Shown here piece by piece: positions 46,601 through 60,654 of a DNA stretch of 64,000 nt. Every line of letters begins with the position of its first letter. The stretch's first letter is position 1. The notes beneath the pieces are model-generated. The model searched no databases. It worked only from the letters and a program-made list of their open reading frames with translations, and was not told the origin of the DNA. The translations under genes were made by a program, and so were the position numbers. The stretch is taken from contig QLIY01000452.1 of assembly GCA_003260075.1 (NCBI GenBank), positions 1-64,000 of the forward strand. Direction: 5' to 3'. This DNA comes from Phallusia mammillata (lineage: Eukaryota > Chordata > Ascidiacea > Phlebobranchia > Ascidiidae).

Positions 46601-47497
46601 TAAAACATTGCAAAAAGTAGCGATTAAAAAAACGAGTATAACACGTGTTTCAGATAAACCGTACCCGCATAACACCACAATAATATGTCAAAATATATAT
46701 TACCAAATTGGCCCTTAGATAACTATTTTTGGCACAGACAGGGAATTCACAAAGAAAATGTATTACGCGGTGAGATAAAAACTCAGGATCATTGGCCTAA
46801 AGCGAAAATGGTCGTTTGACATTGTTAAAAGATGCCTGTGATGCACAACTTTCTTCGCTGTAAAAATTACGGCATGGTTAACGTTACCTTCGTAAAAATA
46901 GCTGGAAAATGGAACTACACAATATTTTTGATGTAAAATGAGGGAATGTAATTTACTTCGTCCTGTCCTTTGGTAACAAATCCCAGTTAATATTCGGAGG
47001 ACGGCACGCGCGCACGTCGTCTCAATTTGATCAATAAATGTGGAAGAAAACTAACTTTCCGGCCACTCGCTACCCATTGTTCCTTTGTGATTGTGACGAG
47101 CGCTGACAACAATGATACGTTTTTTTTTACCGATAGAACGCGTCAAATTGTTCGCAAAAGTTGCCAAGCGTAAAATAAAGAGACAGATACAGACGCAATT
47201 TCTTGGACGACAAATGAAATTACTAGCAAATTGCTACGACTTCAATGGAATCAAAATCCGGGTACTAATTCGCCATCAAAAGAACGCGCGTGGGCATTTT
47301 GTAATTTTGGGCTTTTGATTGGCGACCTATTGTCAATTGCGTGTTGTTAAATATGATGTTTTCTTCAAACATTTTGGTCAAAAATCGCACCTAATAATGG
47401 TAACAAATGTTTTTTTTCTGGGGGCGTTATTACAACAAACTACAAGTGAGATAACCGTTGCTGTGTAATAAAATCGAAAAATCCGACTGTTGTAGAA

Positions 47498-47573
47498 TTG
47501 TTATGTTTAATTGAAATTTAATTCTCCAACGTTTTCGAAAACAAACCTTGTTATGTTTAATTGAAATTTAATT
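47498..47573 (+). repeat. Two 26-bp direct repeats
   Basis: A 26-bp unit starting TTGTTATGTTTAATTG occurs exactly at 47498-47523 and 47548-47573, a 50-bp period. There is no G join here. A small local duplication is the simplest reading. Confidence 0.7.
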
Positions 47574-50416
47574 AGGGCCATTTCCAGGAATGTCATGTCG
47601 CCATAAAAAGCCCAAAACACAACTAGAGAATTTTTATGCGGTTACTATTTGGTTACGTTATTTTTGGTTATTTTAGAAAATCATCAACTACAAGTGAATG
47701 AAAAAAAATTTTGCTGTCAAGTTTGGGTAACGAATTTTAACAAACTATCGGCACAACTAGAAATGTACGCAACCGGGGATTTCAGGTATACCGGTACATT
47801 TTGGTAGTGTTGTGAAAGTCATAGGTTGTGACGGTTTTCTATATGCTTATACTCGGAATTATTTAACCTTGCCGCACTTAACCGGGTACCTGTTTCAAAT
47901 ACAGATATTTATGGAAAATGCTAATATCATCAGACACGCCCGAAGTAGATCACTAAGAAAAACAATGTTTATTAGCTACAATATACAGGTTCTCGGGTAT
48001 CAGTTTTCACCACTATCGCCGAATTTAATAAAACGTCTGATTACAATAAAATTATTAAAAAGTTATCAACAAAATGCAAGCTTTTTTTACGTGAATACCG
48101 CATTTGCAATAATGTATAGATGACAGATTGGCCGGCGCAGTATTGAGGTTAACCGAAGTTCAATCCACTGTGATTGCGTTAGACAACTGACAAGCCAGAA
48201 AGCGCAGAAAAGTGTGCACACTGAGCGAATAAACGGTTGAACGTCAATTCGTGTTTTATCTTTTCCAGTCGCAATGTGTGCGTCGACCAATAACTAAAAT
48301 TCCCGACGGGTTGCCTCCTCGGCCTAATGCGCAGCACGCTCTGTAATGGTTCAGATCGGTACTAATGTGATGACGCTAATCGATTCTGCGCGACCCAATG
48401 ACAGATTTTTCGGCTTCAAAAAATGAAGCATATGTTTTCAATGTCAATTTTTTTTAAACCATAAGATTTTTACCGACCCCATTTCTCTTTGAAAGTGTGA
48501 TTTTCCTAGCAGTTCGAATTAACTTTTGATGCTTGATCAATTTAACGTTGACTTAACACCTCTAAAAACAACTCATTCATTACTGAAATTTACATAATGG
48601 TAATTGAAACTGCAATTTTAAAATTCACATCGTTGCTGTTTAAATTCCACACATTGGCTTTGCTTTCCAAGATTAAAAGCGAAATTGTGTTTTTGACTGG
48701 GCAATAATTTTGAAGTGAGCGCGTTGATATGGTCACGCACTTCGAAGCGTAAGGCAAGTTCTTTGCGGCCAGCAGGACACCGAATTGCGGCCGGTAGCCT
48801 GCTGTTTCCCCGATGTTAGCCGTCGGACGTGCGACAGGAAATAAATTAGTAATGAGAAGCGAGAAGGTAAACTCCTGAATATTTTATCCTTTGATGAATT
48901 ATTCAACCAGTGCAAGTGGCGATAATTTGCCTATGTCTGAATATTAATGAACTACTTTAGTCAATTGCTGCTTTTAATATTTTATTAGGCCGCCATGGTC
49001 GTGTTTCCGATGAGGCTGAGCCTACACCTTCCGTAACAAGCACGGCGTTCGTACCGTATTGGTCCCATCCCAACCGAAGTTACATTTTCAAAGTTTGTCA
49101 CCAAAAACACAATTTTCCGTTTGTTAATTGAGCCATAGTCATGCTTACATAATACGTGGTTGCCTATTTTGCTGTAATTATAAGCATATAATGCAGATCA
49201 TGAATAAGCGATAAATTGTCTTTAAACCATTCATGTTCTTGTAAATCTCTTGTTTTTGCAGAACTAATGAAAATTAATACCTTTTTTCAAACATTTGTTA
49301 TTATTTACAACAGCCCCAGGGCTTGCAGAGAAAATATGCATTAATATACACCGTTACTTTAAAACTAATTCGTGTAAAATTAAAGATTTACCTTTCAAAC
49401 ATGAAATAGCATTTGTGTATGCAGGTTCGACCACAAAACGCGTGCCAGCAAAGTGTTTCAATCCAAAGACCACCTGCTGGTAAAATAGCCCAAGGCAAAT
49501 GTGGCAAATCAAGAAATGGCGTCTGGCATGGGCACGGCATGTAATGGACGCCCTTCGCATATCTACCTGAAGAGGCAATCACCAGGGACACAAGCAGTCA
49601 TCTAACAATTGTCAAGCATCTGTCATGTATCAGTCACTCTGCTTTCTAAAACTTGGTTTAATCCGAGTCGAATGTGTTCAATTCGATCAAATCACAAAGC
49701 GAGTGTATGCGAAACAAAACAATTGCCGTTTGTTGATTGTTTATTTACACATAATCACTGTCGAATTTATCTCTTATTGTTTGTTTTCTGCAAAGGAACC
49801 ATGCATTTTATTAAACTAACATTAAATGTTGAAAATATGTCTAATTAAAATGTTACCCGACCAAATACTAAAATATCAACAACAAAAGCTAATCGTTTAA
49901 TTGAGACCAAAAACAATTGCTGAGCTGAATCCAAGTGTTCCAAAAAAATCTGCCTACAATATAACACATTCTGAAACTACAAATATATTAAGTCGACTTG
50001 TATTTTTCCAAGCAATGTATTGCAACGTGCGACGATAGAGGAACTCAAAAATAAAACGAAACAAACTGAAAAGCGTGAAAAACAAAACAGAAACTTTGAA
50101 GCCTCTAGAATCCCGAGCAGCAAGGTGCATTTACATCCCATGCGTTTAGGAAAGCTTGAAGAATAACAACAATATGGGGAGTAAAATGTTCACAGGGCAA
50201 TACTTCGTCACAAAGCAGACTAAATGAGGTGCAAAGCTGTTGTGACCAGCAGCTATTTGTGAGATTGCACCAATTTTTGAAGTCACAGAGATATCCAATA
50301 GTTTGATCACAGTTGACAGCTTATCGACTGGCAATGAGCAGCGAAGTATTGTACAAAGAGTACATGTGATTTCGTTTTGATGCACAGTGCACACTGCAGA
50401 GATGGTGATCGACAAA

Positions 50417-52943
50417 TTAAAGCATTGCTTCCTGCAAAATAAAACAAGTATATTAGATTATTGACCTTGTCTAGTTCAGAATGACCCTTGCTCATTTGAT
50501 GCTTGTAGCTCAGTTAAAAACTATCTTTGTTACAAAATACAATAAACGTTACTTAAAATCACTTCAAACAACAAACATTGATATAAAATGTCAATTTCAT
50601 TGTTTAACTATTATATAGGTTCTTACCGCATTAAAAGCTGAAAATTTCATTCTTTTTTGTTTTTGCCTTTGATTGCAAAACCAAACTCTCACAACGTTTT
50701 TCTTGAGGTCAAGCTTTTCAGCAATGGCTGCTATTTTCTCGGATGAAGGCCGTGGCTGCAAAAATTAAATACAATTTTATTGATTTTACACAAGCCATTA
50801 TCTTGTTTACAGTTGGTCAGAATATTTGTAGATGTAAATTTTTACCTGAACTGCAAAGTAGGCTTCGAGGGACCGTTTTTCTGGAGCAGCAATTGAAGTT
50901 CTTTTCCTCTTTTTGTCTCCTAGTCCTGCACTTTCCATCTTTCTTCTATGTTCCTCTTCAGCCTTTTCCAACCAGGCGATAAGGATTGGCTTAAGAGCCA
51001 CCATGTTGTTGTGACTAAGGGTGAGCGATTCAAACCTAAAAAAGAAAGTTTGTTGAAACTTAAATAAGCTTTTAAACATTAATTTAAAAACAGAATTTCA
51101 TTGTTGTAAACTTGATACCACCAACAAACGATCTATAGATCGTTATAATTATTTCTTTTTAATAATGATAATTATTTCTTTTTTATTAAAATATTTGGTA
51201 GTTTTTAGTTTAGCAGTTTGTGTTTGGAAAACTAGACATTATCTTACCTGCAAATTGTGCTTTGACTTAAGGAGCCAACTCCAGGTAACTTAAGGTTGGC
51301 AAGTGCTCTGCCCACGTCGTTTTGTGTAACTCCAAGCTTAATACGTCGTTGCTTGAATCTATTTGAACACATAACAATCGAGGTTTAGTTTGTGCCTTTT
51401 ACCAAGTTTAAACTTTCTCGTCAATATTAACACCGACCTTTCAGCAAATGCTTCCAATTCTCGTGGGTCTGCGTCGTACTCACTGGCGGGGAAGTTTGCC
51501 ACGATTGTGTTAGGAGACGCTACCGACAGAAAACAAAGGTTTAAAATTCAAGCAAATCTTGCCGCTTTTTCAGACCAACTAACATTTCTTATATTAGACC
51601 AAGGTAACTTTCACACAACCTGAGAACAAAACACAAGATAATTTTGAGGTTCTTACCTGGCTGTGTTGTTGTTGCCGTCGTACTGGATGGTGGGGGTATG
51701 GAGGGGTGAATCGATGATGACACTGGGTGAAAGTGGCTGGTGGGGTTGTATGGGGGCGCAGTGTGGCTGATGTAGTGCGGTTGTGACACTGGGTCGGCGG
51801 ATGACATCATTACTGATGACGTGTTAAAGGTGGGATGCTGGTATGTGGGAAATGCCCTAAAACAAAAGTTGAGCGTTAAGAAACTTGAAAGTTAGAGTTT
51901 TTTTAAATGTGCGGATTTAAAAAATTACCCGTGAGAGGAGCCCAGCTGATCGATGACGTCATTTGTTTCGAGGGTGGATTGTAGAGCGGCTGTGTGGTGA
52001 AAAGCTGACGGCGGATGCATTGAACTGTACACTGCGAAAGTTGAAACGGTCAAATATACGTTCGTCTGTTGCTAACCAACCGATCAGGTTGCCAAGTTAC
52101 CTGGCGGTGGCATAGCTGGGGCTGTATGCTGCTGCGTAACATAATGTGTAGCTGATGGGGCATAATATGAGTGGTTTGTCGGTTCCGGTTTAAACTGGTT
52201 CTTTCCGGTGTAATCCACAGCGGCCAGAGCCTCCGCTCGCGCGAGAAAAGATTCGTCGAAACCAGCGAATAAGTTGCCCTGAAAAAGTCAATGTTTTGTA
52301 AGTTTAATAAATCCCATCATCCGAAGCATATGTTTCCGATTCGCTACCCGTGCGACTTTGGTGTTTACAATGGGATTTGACCCCGATTAAAAAGCGATGG
52401 GGGGCTTATGAGAGAGAAGAGTATGGTGTGAGCCGCGACGCCATTTTGTCAGTCGTGAAATTTGCAGATGTCGGCGAAAAATTTACGGCCACGCTTCACA
52501 GTATTGCGTAATTACGATGTGAGTGCATCGCGACGCAGCACGCAAACCATTTATCTGTGACGGTTTTCGACACATAAAAACTGATTGATCATCTGTCAGT
52601 TTTCAAAAACTCAATTTTTGCATAAGTGTAAAAAAAGACTAAAAATAAAATTTTGTTTTTTGTTACTGTATTAACCATTCTTTATGAAAACACAAAATCA
52701 GCGCAAAACATACTTAATTTTATGACAGGTGACAACAAGAATTAAATAAAAAATAAAAATAAAAATATTGCTCACCGAATATGCAACTGGGGATGTCATG
52801 CAGTGACGTCTCATTGCGTCAGCGGCGTTGTGTAAAGGTGTGTATTTTTGTTCAGTTGAATAATTGTTGGTGTTCAGTGACGTCACTGTGCAGACAGGTG
52901 AAGGGGGTCGGTGATGATGGGGGGCTAACATATTGGTAAACAT
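50417..52943 (-). CDS. POU4: POU4 (Brn3/unc-86 class) POU-homeodomain transcription factor, 9 exons
   Basis: Minus-strand exons 52943-52776, 52278-52101, 52031-51929, 51856-51657, 51519-51438, 51358-51248, 51035-50846, 50755-50627 and 50431-50417; phases agree, total 1176 nt, 391 residues. The class IV N-terminal box [16 protein letters not shown] is at residues 63-78. The POU-specific domain runs about 234-308 ([27 protein letters not shown]), then a short linker, then the homeodomain about 324-383 ([31 protein letters not shown]). As in other POU4 proteins the chain ends just after the homeodomain; a last exon adds only EAML. His/Pro/Ser-rich segments fill residues 1-230. POU4 factors specify sensory neurons; ascidian POU4 marks peripheral sensory cells. 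A POU4-type site lies about 2 kb upstream (54934-54947). Confidence 0.97.
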
Positions 52944-53502
52944 CTTGAAGATTTTTGCTTGTCAAACAAGTCACTAAGAAATGAAAGTCAAACGCTGTAA
53001 AATATTAAAAAGATATGTTAAGTTGGCGATAAAAATAAATCCCTTAATAACAATGCAAACACATAAAAAAACTTCTTAAATATTATACATTTCTAACTTG
53101 CACCTCAACTCTTGCATTCCCGGAATATAATTGAAGCTGCCTTAACGATCTAAATCAACTAATAATTTCGCGTCCAATAAGTTTATTTAATCGGAAGGCG
53201 ACAAATTAACACTCATTGAAGAATCTTGCTGTCTCACACCAACTATGAATATTTTATAAAATCTGCAAATTCTCAACGGACCTAGAACGATTAATAAATA
53301 ATTCACCCCTATAGGCTCCGCCGGGGTGTCCTTGGGTTCCACGGACCTCTGCCCGAAATGAACCCTCCCAATGTGAACCCGCACCGCGTCTGATCGTCCA
53401 ACCTTTTTCCTCTCTCCTATTTGTGCCTCGCGCACGTCACTCGGGGCGGTCACGTGGTCTATGGCGGACAGGTGGAATATGTGACGTAATTGATCCCCGG
53501 CT

Positions 53503-53539
53503 CCTGCTGCTGCTGTTGTTGTTGTTGTGCTGCTGCTGC
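53503..53539. repeat. CTG/TTG trinucleotide microsatellite
   Basis: A run of CTG and TTG triplets lies about 560 bp upstream of the POU4 start. On the minus strand it reads as CAG/CAA, giving a glutamine run in an otherwise unrecognised frame; no support for translation. Confidence 0.8.
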
Positions 53540-54933
53540 AAATGGGCGAAAAACTATAGGCGGAAGGGCGGCGTTTGCGAGCAGGAAAAGATTTACACGT
53601 TGTTTTGCACCTGACCGGAAAACATCTGTACTTGCTTCTGCTGGACTTATATACGTATCTATATCCGTCAAACTGTATCTAGCTGTACGTGAAACGGTCC
53701 CAGCGCGCATTATAACTCTTCCGCACACAGCGCTCGGGCCGCCGAGAAACCGAAAAAAGCGCGACAGATGTCAGCACTGCGATGGAAATATTATGCATAC
53801 AGCGAACAGCTAATTACAAAAAGAAGGCACTTTAATGGCCGAGCGCCAGTAATAAAAAATCGATTCCTGACTTTTGCTCAAAGTAACAGATGCGTTTTGT
53901 TATCCTGCATTATGACGTCGCTCTCTGATGACGTGATAAGATTACCGTGACGTGATCCGGATCGTGCTGTCGCGTCAGTGTCAATGACAAATTCGCTTTT
54001 TGTGTCGTGCTTGTGGGAAATGACTGATTTGTATATTAAGAGAGAAATTTCGTCGTTTTTTTTACCTCAAGCCTTTTGCCACCTTTTCCTTCCACAACCT
54101 CTAGCCTGGTTCATTAAATATGAACGACCGTGAGAAAATTGTGAATATTTAATAGCTTCATTCATTAAATATTTAATTTTACTCACACCGATTTTTGATA
54201 TGGTTTATTCCGTTTGTTTACAAATTCGCGCCCTGAAACGGAAGTCGTTAATTGCGAACTTAAAATTTTAGAAATTTGCAGCAAACTGAACTGTCATCAA
54301 TTCATGTTCCAAAACATCGGTTTAAGCTTATAAATAGGCAGTATTATTACCAACACAACAAACACGCTTAAAAATATAAAAATAAATTGTAAAAAATAAA
54401 TAAAATGATATGGACTGAGTAGAGTTTTAACAGAAAAAAACACAAGATCAAATCCACAGTAATTTGTTTTAAATTTACCAAAATTAAATTATAATTTTGT
54501 GCGGTCTTTTTGCTTTGTTATAGTGTATAGATTGTTAATAAATCTGTATTGTTTTTCGCAATAATGGTATGTCAATCCTTTAAACTTTTAAAGGTTAAAA
54601 AAGTATAATCAAAAAGATTTTAGAAACGGAATATGTAGTAGAACTTTACCAAATAAATACAAATGTCGCAGCATTCCAATGTAATTTCGAATCTTTGAAA
54701 TTTACTTTTTTGTAAAAAGGCTTCAATTACCGGCGCAAGATGAGGACAAACAGGAAAGCTCAATGAATACAACAACAAAAGAAAACGTTCAACTATCACC
54801 TTGGTTGCTATTATACCAAAAAACTACACCTACAGTCACTAGGCATTATATCGTCGAAAAGGGGGTAGTTTTTTTCTTTGGATTATGACGACATAGGGAC
54901 ACGCGAACTGGGGCTTAAATTTATTTCGATCGC

Positions 54934-54947
54934 GATTAATTATTCAT
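54934..54947 (-). promoter_or_regulatory. POU4/Brn3-type binding site upstream of POU4
   Basis: On the minus strand the bases read ATGAATAATTAATC, matching the POU4 consensus ATGMATAATTAATG at 13 of 14 positions (consensus from memory). It lies about 2.0 kb upstream of the POU4 ATG. Vertebrate Brn3a is autoregulated, so self-regulation is a reasonable inference. Confidence 0.45.
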
Positions 54948-56591
54948 AGATCACGTGACTGCAAACCAAAATCGCAAGGCGGTGTGAGGACGGCTGGAAG
55001 TTAAAAAAGGAAAACTTTTGGCGTAGAAAGTCCCTGTATGTTACGAGTTGCTGTGGCCCAGTCTAATAGTTCTCTACTAAAAAGAGTAACAATACTGAAA
55101 AAAAGTAGATGGAATTTTTTCTTGCTTTACTTTTACTATTAACTCAATTTTGGTAAGCGAAACAAAATTTTATTAATATTGGTCTTTCTTTTATTTATTC
55201 TTTCACTCAAGTAACCTTTTGTAATGGAAAACGTTTTTATCCCACTTATTGTATTCCAGATCCATTAAGGACAAGACATAACATTGTCATATGACCGTTC
55301 AAAAACATGACTTAGAACGTTAAATCTAAAGGTTAAAGTAAAAACACAGTGTACAAAACGCTTAACAGAACTATATGAACATGAATGTTGCCAAAAACCT
55401 AAAATAATCTGTGAACAGAAATGTATTTCAATGGATTTTGTTTGAACCATAGTATATGTTGAATTTTTGGATTCCATTTGCAGCAAAACAATTTTTACCA
55501 GAAATAATGTTGGTATTGCGATTGATTTCCGACAATGCTAGATGGGCTGGCGCTGTTTGTTTTTCTTCAACTCGATTTATTTTAATCAATTTCCAATTTA
55601 CATGATTTTCGTCAGGTCGTACCAAAGGAAAAGCAGCGAATACAACGGTGAGCACCAAGCACTGAGAATTTGGTAACAAATAATTCGATTTTGGTTTTCG
55701 GTCTTGGGTCGAAAAACAACTAACATGACCTCCAATGTATTAATTCAATTTCAGCTGTCCTTTCAAAACAGCCAAGGTGAACACCAGCGTAGCCTACATG
55801 TAAAAGACCAATATAGCTTCAAATTTGAGGCTACAATCCACAATAAATCACTTGGATTAACGGACTGTGTTTTTGAACCCTGGTTCTGATACTGATAAAA
55901 TACCGCTCAAGGACTGGAAATGCATTGGCTGTGGGCTTTTGGCGTTTTAATTAATTTGTAGGCGGCAACGATATCTAGTGTTCGTACGAGTTTATATAAA
56001 AGCCTGATGTCACTTTACAAACCTTGCAAGTTGGTGTTAACGTGTTTTGGTGCATACATCACTATTTGCGGCAAAAAAGAAAGTTTTTGTTATAGTTATA
56101 TACAACGGTGGGGAAAATTTGCCGTAGGATTTGGTCTTTTTCAGATCAACCATCCGGGTCGAAGACCTTCCACAGCGTACAACATGTGAGATCTCGCCAT
56201 CGATATTACAAAATCACGACAAAAGAAAAGCTCAACGGCAACATTCTCATCGTCGCAAAGGACTGTCCTCGGGACACCCAGGTCTGCCTACGGGATCACT
56301 AGAAACGGTCCAAGGAACCGCGCTGGTGTTTCCGTTTAGGCGGGTTTCATTTGGCCAGCAGAACCTGCGGGTTCAACCACCGTCTTATGCAATCGAACGT
56401 ACAACCAGAACAGGAAATTCAAGCACTATTTTAAAAAAACAGGACACTTGATTAGATAATTCATGTTTTTTTCGGCGTCCTTGCTGTTTACGTAATCGTT
56501 CAACAATAAAAACGTGATGAGAAAGGGACTATGCAAACAAATTTCTCCAGCGGTTTCCCAAAATTTGGAAATGGCTATTTTTTGGTATTTA

Positions 56592-56660
56592 AATGAAACA
56601 CTTGCGGTCTCTTAAAACTACTTAGCGATCACCCAAACCAAACTTTAAACAAAACCCTGG
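56592..56660. repeat. Dispersed repeat, partner of 13091-13158
   Basis: Same unit as at 13091, in the same orientation, ending in an ACCCTGG-like string in both places; similarity stops beyond that. Confidence 0.6.
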
Positions 56661-56947
56661 CAGTCAGACATGTACATCATTAGCTCTTGGTTGACATCTT
56701 GCGGCAAAAATATTTACACGCGTCCGCCGCAGGTCAGTATTCTCTGTCGGAACCACATCGTTTAGCTAATGCAGTTAATTGCAAGAAACTAAGTAAATTT
56801 TGAAAAGATAAACTATTGTCTGAGTTGCACTGCAAAAAAAGACAAATACAATATCAGCCAACTAAATAGCCTATTTTACCACATGACCATGAGCAATTGC
56901 TGTGCAGAATTGCGTTTTTACTTGGACAAACAAACATTTTTAAGAAC

Positions 56948-56957
56948 GGGGGGGGGG
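56948..56957. other. Oligo-G join 13
   Basis: Ten G between copies at about 56788-56947 and 56958-57115 (CTAAGTAA...), differing by a few bases. Confidence 0.85.
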
Positions 56958-59176
56958 ACTAAGTAATTTTTGAAGTGATACACTTTTTCTGAGTTGCACT
57001 GCAAAAAAAGACAAATACAATATCAGCCAACTATATAGCCTATTTTACCACATGACCATGAGCAATTCCTGTGCAGAATTGCGTTTTTACTTGGACAAAC
57101 AAACATTTTTAAGAACAAACAAAGTTGTCCCTGACCAATTTTACTTTATTGACATAAGAAATAAGAAGAGTAATATTAGTCTATTGTGGAGACAGGAATA
57201 AATTGCCGAAAGGTCAATATAAGTCAAAAATGGTTGCAGACCGGTTTTACATCTATTTTTGCTGCCTTTCCAACCTTTATAACATACATTTCCATACAAT
57301 GTAAGATGCCGCAATGATTTGAGATGTAGTTTCTTCTGAACTACGAAGGGATTTAGGCCGATTTTCATCGATGATGTGTTGGGTAACTTAAAAAAAGGGC
57401 CACATATTTTTGATAATAAGACCCTTGTGGAATAAAAACAACGGTTTTGTTTTCTGATCTTAAAATAAACAGACAGACAAATGTACTGTATTATTAACGC
57501 TGGCCTATGTCACCAATGTCTTGTCACCAGATGCACTGATGAGACTTAATTGAAGTAGTGGGCACTGTCTGCGAGTAAGTTGTAAACGTTACGTTGGAAT
57601 TATGTTTACAGTCCCAGGCCATCGCTGGGTCATCTTACTGAATGGCATGAAATTGCTCAGAAAAGTTCTTAACGGTGCTAACCACTCAAAAGTACATAGG
57701 GACTGTTGTGCAAAAAAATTGGTCACATGTTTATCCTTGGGTAAAAAAACATCTCACGGACATTAGGCTTTAGATGTGTGTGTGTGTGCTTCTTGCCCAC
57801 AGTTGATGAGCAAACAATGGACGACCTTACGTGGTACAAAGAGAGTGTACGCACGAGCACAAATAACCACCGGTCACGCCGCCTTCACATGGACGCTGAC
57901 AACGCCTTATGCCTTTCATTCCTATTTGGATTGGTCCGTGATGTTTGTCGTGTGAAGAAGCATCACCCGTGCTGTGCCGCGAGTCGCATGAATGGCGATA
58001 AATATAATATTAAACCTCACAAAGGGCGTCGACGCTTTTCGCGCGGGTTAAAACCCTGTAACCGATGCTTTCAATGGAACCAAACGTTTTGTATCGTAAC
58101 AAAAGTGAGCTCAATTCGGGGCTTAATAAAGTAGGGGGTGCAGAGAGGAGGTATAGGGTTAAAGCCCAGGTACCCTGCAGCAAGCACAACCAGAGCAGTG
58201 TTTCTTAGTGTTTAGGGGTCAGACTATTTTTGCCGTTATAGCATAACTACTAGACGACTCTTAAATTTTAAATATTAGTAAAAGCGACTTTAGGTGTATG
58301 TATTCTTTTTTTTCGGCTTCTTTTTGTGAAAACACTCCTGTCCATAAATTCGGGGTGCAGAAACGCTAGGATATATAGAAAGAGTATAAAGTTTCCTACG
58401 ACGTTTTGGAAGTGAAATCATGCGATGTTGCGTTGGTGGAGGAATTTTGTTACGTCGCACCTGTTACGCAAAAGGTCTTGTTTGATCAGTAGCTCATTTC
58501 TCATAGTGGGCTGTGTCACGCCGTCGTGCGTAAAGATGGTCCAAAAAAAATCAGGTAGAACTTCATGTTGGCATATTTGATTTCACGTTACACAGAGCAC
58601 GTAAATATAGCCGCGTTGGCTTATCAAGCATACACAGTCATGGTTTAAAAATGTGGGGCGGTTTAAAAATTAATGCACTGTTAAAAATAGTCGTACTACT
58701 AAAATATGAGCTTCGCAAACGTAAATTCACTGTTTGCAGGTCTATATAAACTGTCGAAACTGTTTTTTCACTATTGTTGCGCATAAAATTCCAGGAACTG
58801 AGTTATGACTGGAGTCGGTTAAATAATAGGAAGTTTGTGCGTGCAACCTCGCTTGCTGCAGCCATCGGAAGAAGTTACGTCATTCACGTTGCCTATCAAC
58901 AAACCGCACAGCTAATTACTTCGCAACTTATGCTGGTTTGGTATAAAGCCATTCGGTCAGTTTCTGATAGGAGGTCACTTCGACAGCAATAGTCACTATT
59001 TCAAACTATAGTAACAGAAGGCATCAAAGTGTATTGGTTGAGTTCGTATACGGGCACATATACCTTGGTATGGAAATACTAAAAGCGTTTTTTTTTAATT
59101 TTGCATGAGATCAAAGTGCTGGGAGTGCTGTGTTTAATGGAATTGCAATTGATTGGAGAAAGTTCGATTCGAAAAT

Positions 59177-59186
59177 GGGGGGGGGG
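59177..59186. other. Oligo-G join 14
   Basis: Ten G between copies at about 59055-59176 and 59187-59310 (GCACATATACCTTGGTATGG). Confidence 0.85.
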
Positions 59187-60457
59187 AGCACATATACCTT
59201 GGTATGGAGATACTAAAAGCGTTTTTTATTTATTTTGCATGAGATCAAAGTGCTGGGAGTGTTGTGTTTAATGGAATTGCAATTGATTGGAGAAAGTTCG
59301 ATTCGAAAATTGATCAATGTTTTCGTTTAAACTTGCCCAAAATTGATTAGAATGGAAGAGCAGTTTTGTAGTGAAATAACATCAACAACATAAATAATGT
59401 TGACTTATTCGTTGTAATATTCTAATCCTGTTTGTTATGATGGCAACGTTGTACAAAAAATCGAAGTGCTAATGTGGAAAACCTTCTGATAACGATTGTA
59501 ATGTGCTGAAGTGATAACATAAAATCTGTTTTCAATGAGGCTTAAACGAAAGCTGGTGAGTGCTGTTTTTGATGAAGCTTTGATCATGACCGGACATATA
59601 ATAAGGTCCTAGCTAGTATCAGCTCGGTTAAAAACGAGTTTAAAAAATATACATTGCACTTCTGATAAGTTTGCCTAATGTGCGAAAACGAGTAATAAAA
59701 GTCGTAAAATTGTCGGCATAACTCGTTATCGGTGTCCAAACGATTTTGTTTGACAGCCTTGCGTGACTTCGACAGGTTTCGACAGGTCATTTATCTGCCC
59801 TGGTGTTTGCCATATGGACACAAATTGAGACAAGAGCTAACAAACTACGTCCGTATTGTCGTTGGGTTGGTCCAGAACCCTATAGCTCGACTGATGGTAA
59901 ATGTATGTTAATATTTAACCGCAACAAAACGTCATTGAATTTTCTGTCATTTCATAGCTTTGATGTAACGTCCATAGAACAGGAGTACGGTGAACCCACA
60001 AAAGAATTTTTAGGGCATGTAGATTTTTGGATATCCAGAAGATATGAAAGTAAAGGTTTTTTACAACTGGTTTGTTGACAAAGGTTTTTGTGTGTCTATC
60101 GAAAGCAAACACCGAATTTGGGTTACGGGTAGTGTTCAAAACGCCGAAACCGATTCTGGTTTCTTGAGGAGTTCGTATTTGGTGTTCTGGATAGGTAATA
60201 TTGTACTTTATCCACTGTGACTATATGTGTTGGCATAGAAACTACACGGTAACTTGAACATGACTCTGACAGTTTTCTATGAAATAGCGAACACCCTGAA
60301 GAAATCCGCCATTCACCAGCAATGTTAGCTTATAACGTGATTGTAGGCAGCTACTAGTACTACTTATGTTGTTACAACACAGCAGTCGGAAACAGTGATA
60401 CGCAATGAACACCTTGGGTTACTTATGCACGTGGAAAGAACTTTAGAATAACATATA

Positions 60458-60654
60458 CAGCAACCCTCGGGTAAACCGAAATCGGTTAAGTCAGATCTTT
60501 GCCCAATTGCGGTACAAATTATTTGTAATGTGGTGAGGCTATCCCCGTGGTAAGGCTAGTTGTATACAACTAATCGACATCGGTTAATCCCGACCTTTGC
60601 CTAATCTGGATAAATTTTTGGTCTAAACGGGTCGGGATTACCCGAGATTTACTG
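60458..60654. mobile_element. TA-flanked pogo/mariner-like MITE (197 bp)
   Basis: The left end CAGCAACCCTCGGGTAAACC and the reverse complement of the right end CAGTAAATCTCGGGTAATCC are alike, and TA flanks both (60456-60457, 60655-60656), as in Tc1/mariner-pogo insertions. An internal inverted pair TAATCCCGACC/GGTCGGGATTA is also present (60585 and 60630 areas). No transposase frame. Confidence 0.6.

Larger units (their letters stand above)
43563..50416. other. Intergenic region between TTC29 and POU4
   Basis: No frame here matches a family I know. It contains G joins at 44058 and 46249 with flanking duplications, a B-box-bearing SINE-like fragment near 46560, and a short direct repeat at 47498-47573. 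The two genes converge here (TTC29 plus, POU4 minus), so both 3' UTRs should end in this region. Confidence 0.55.

Noticed and set aside
46550..46640. Possible tRNA gene on the minus strand
   Set aside because: A good B box is present but there is no A box and no acceptor stem pairing.
53459..53728. Glutamine-rich frame upstream of POU4
   Set aside because: It is the minus-strand reading of a CTG/TTG microsatellite, with no splice link to POU4 and no other recognisable content.
57778..58134. Cys- and His-containing frame of 118 codons
   Set aside because: No zinc-finger spacing or other family pattern, and no supporting splice structure; it begins in a TG microsatellite.
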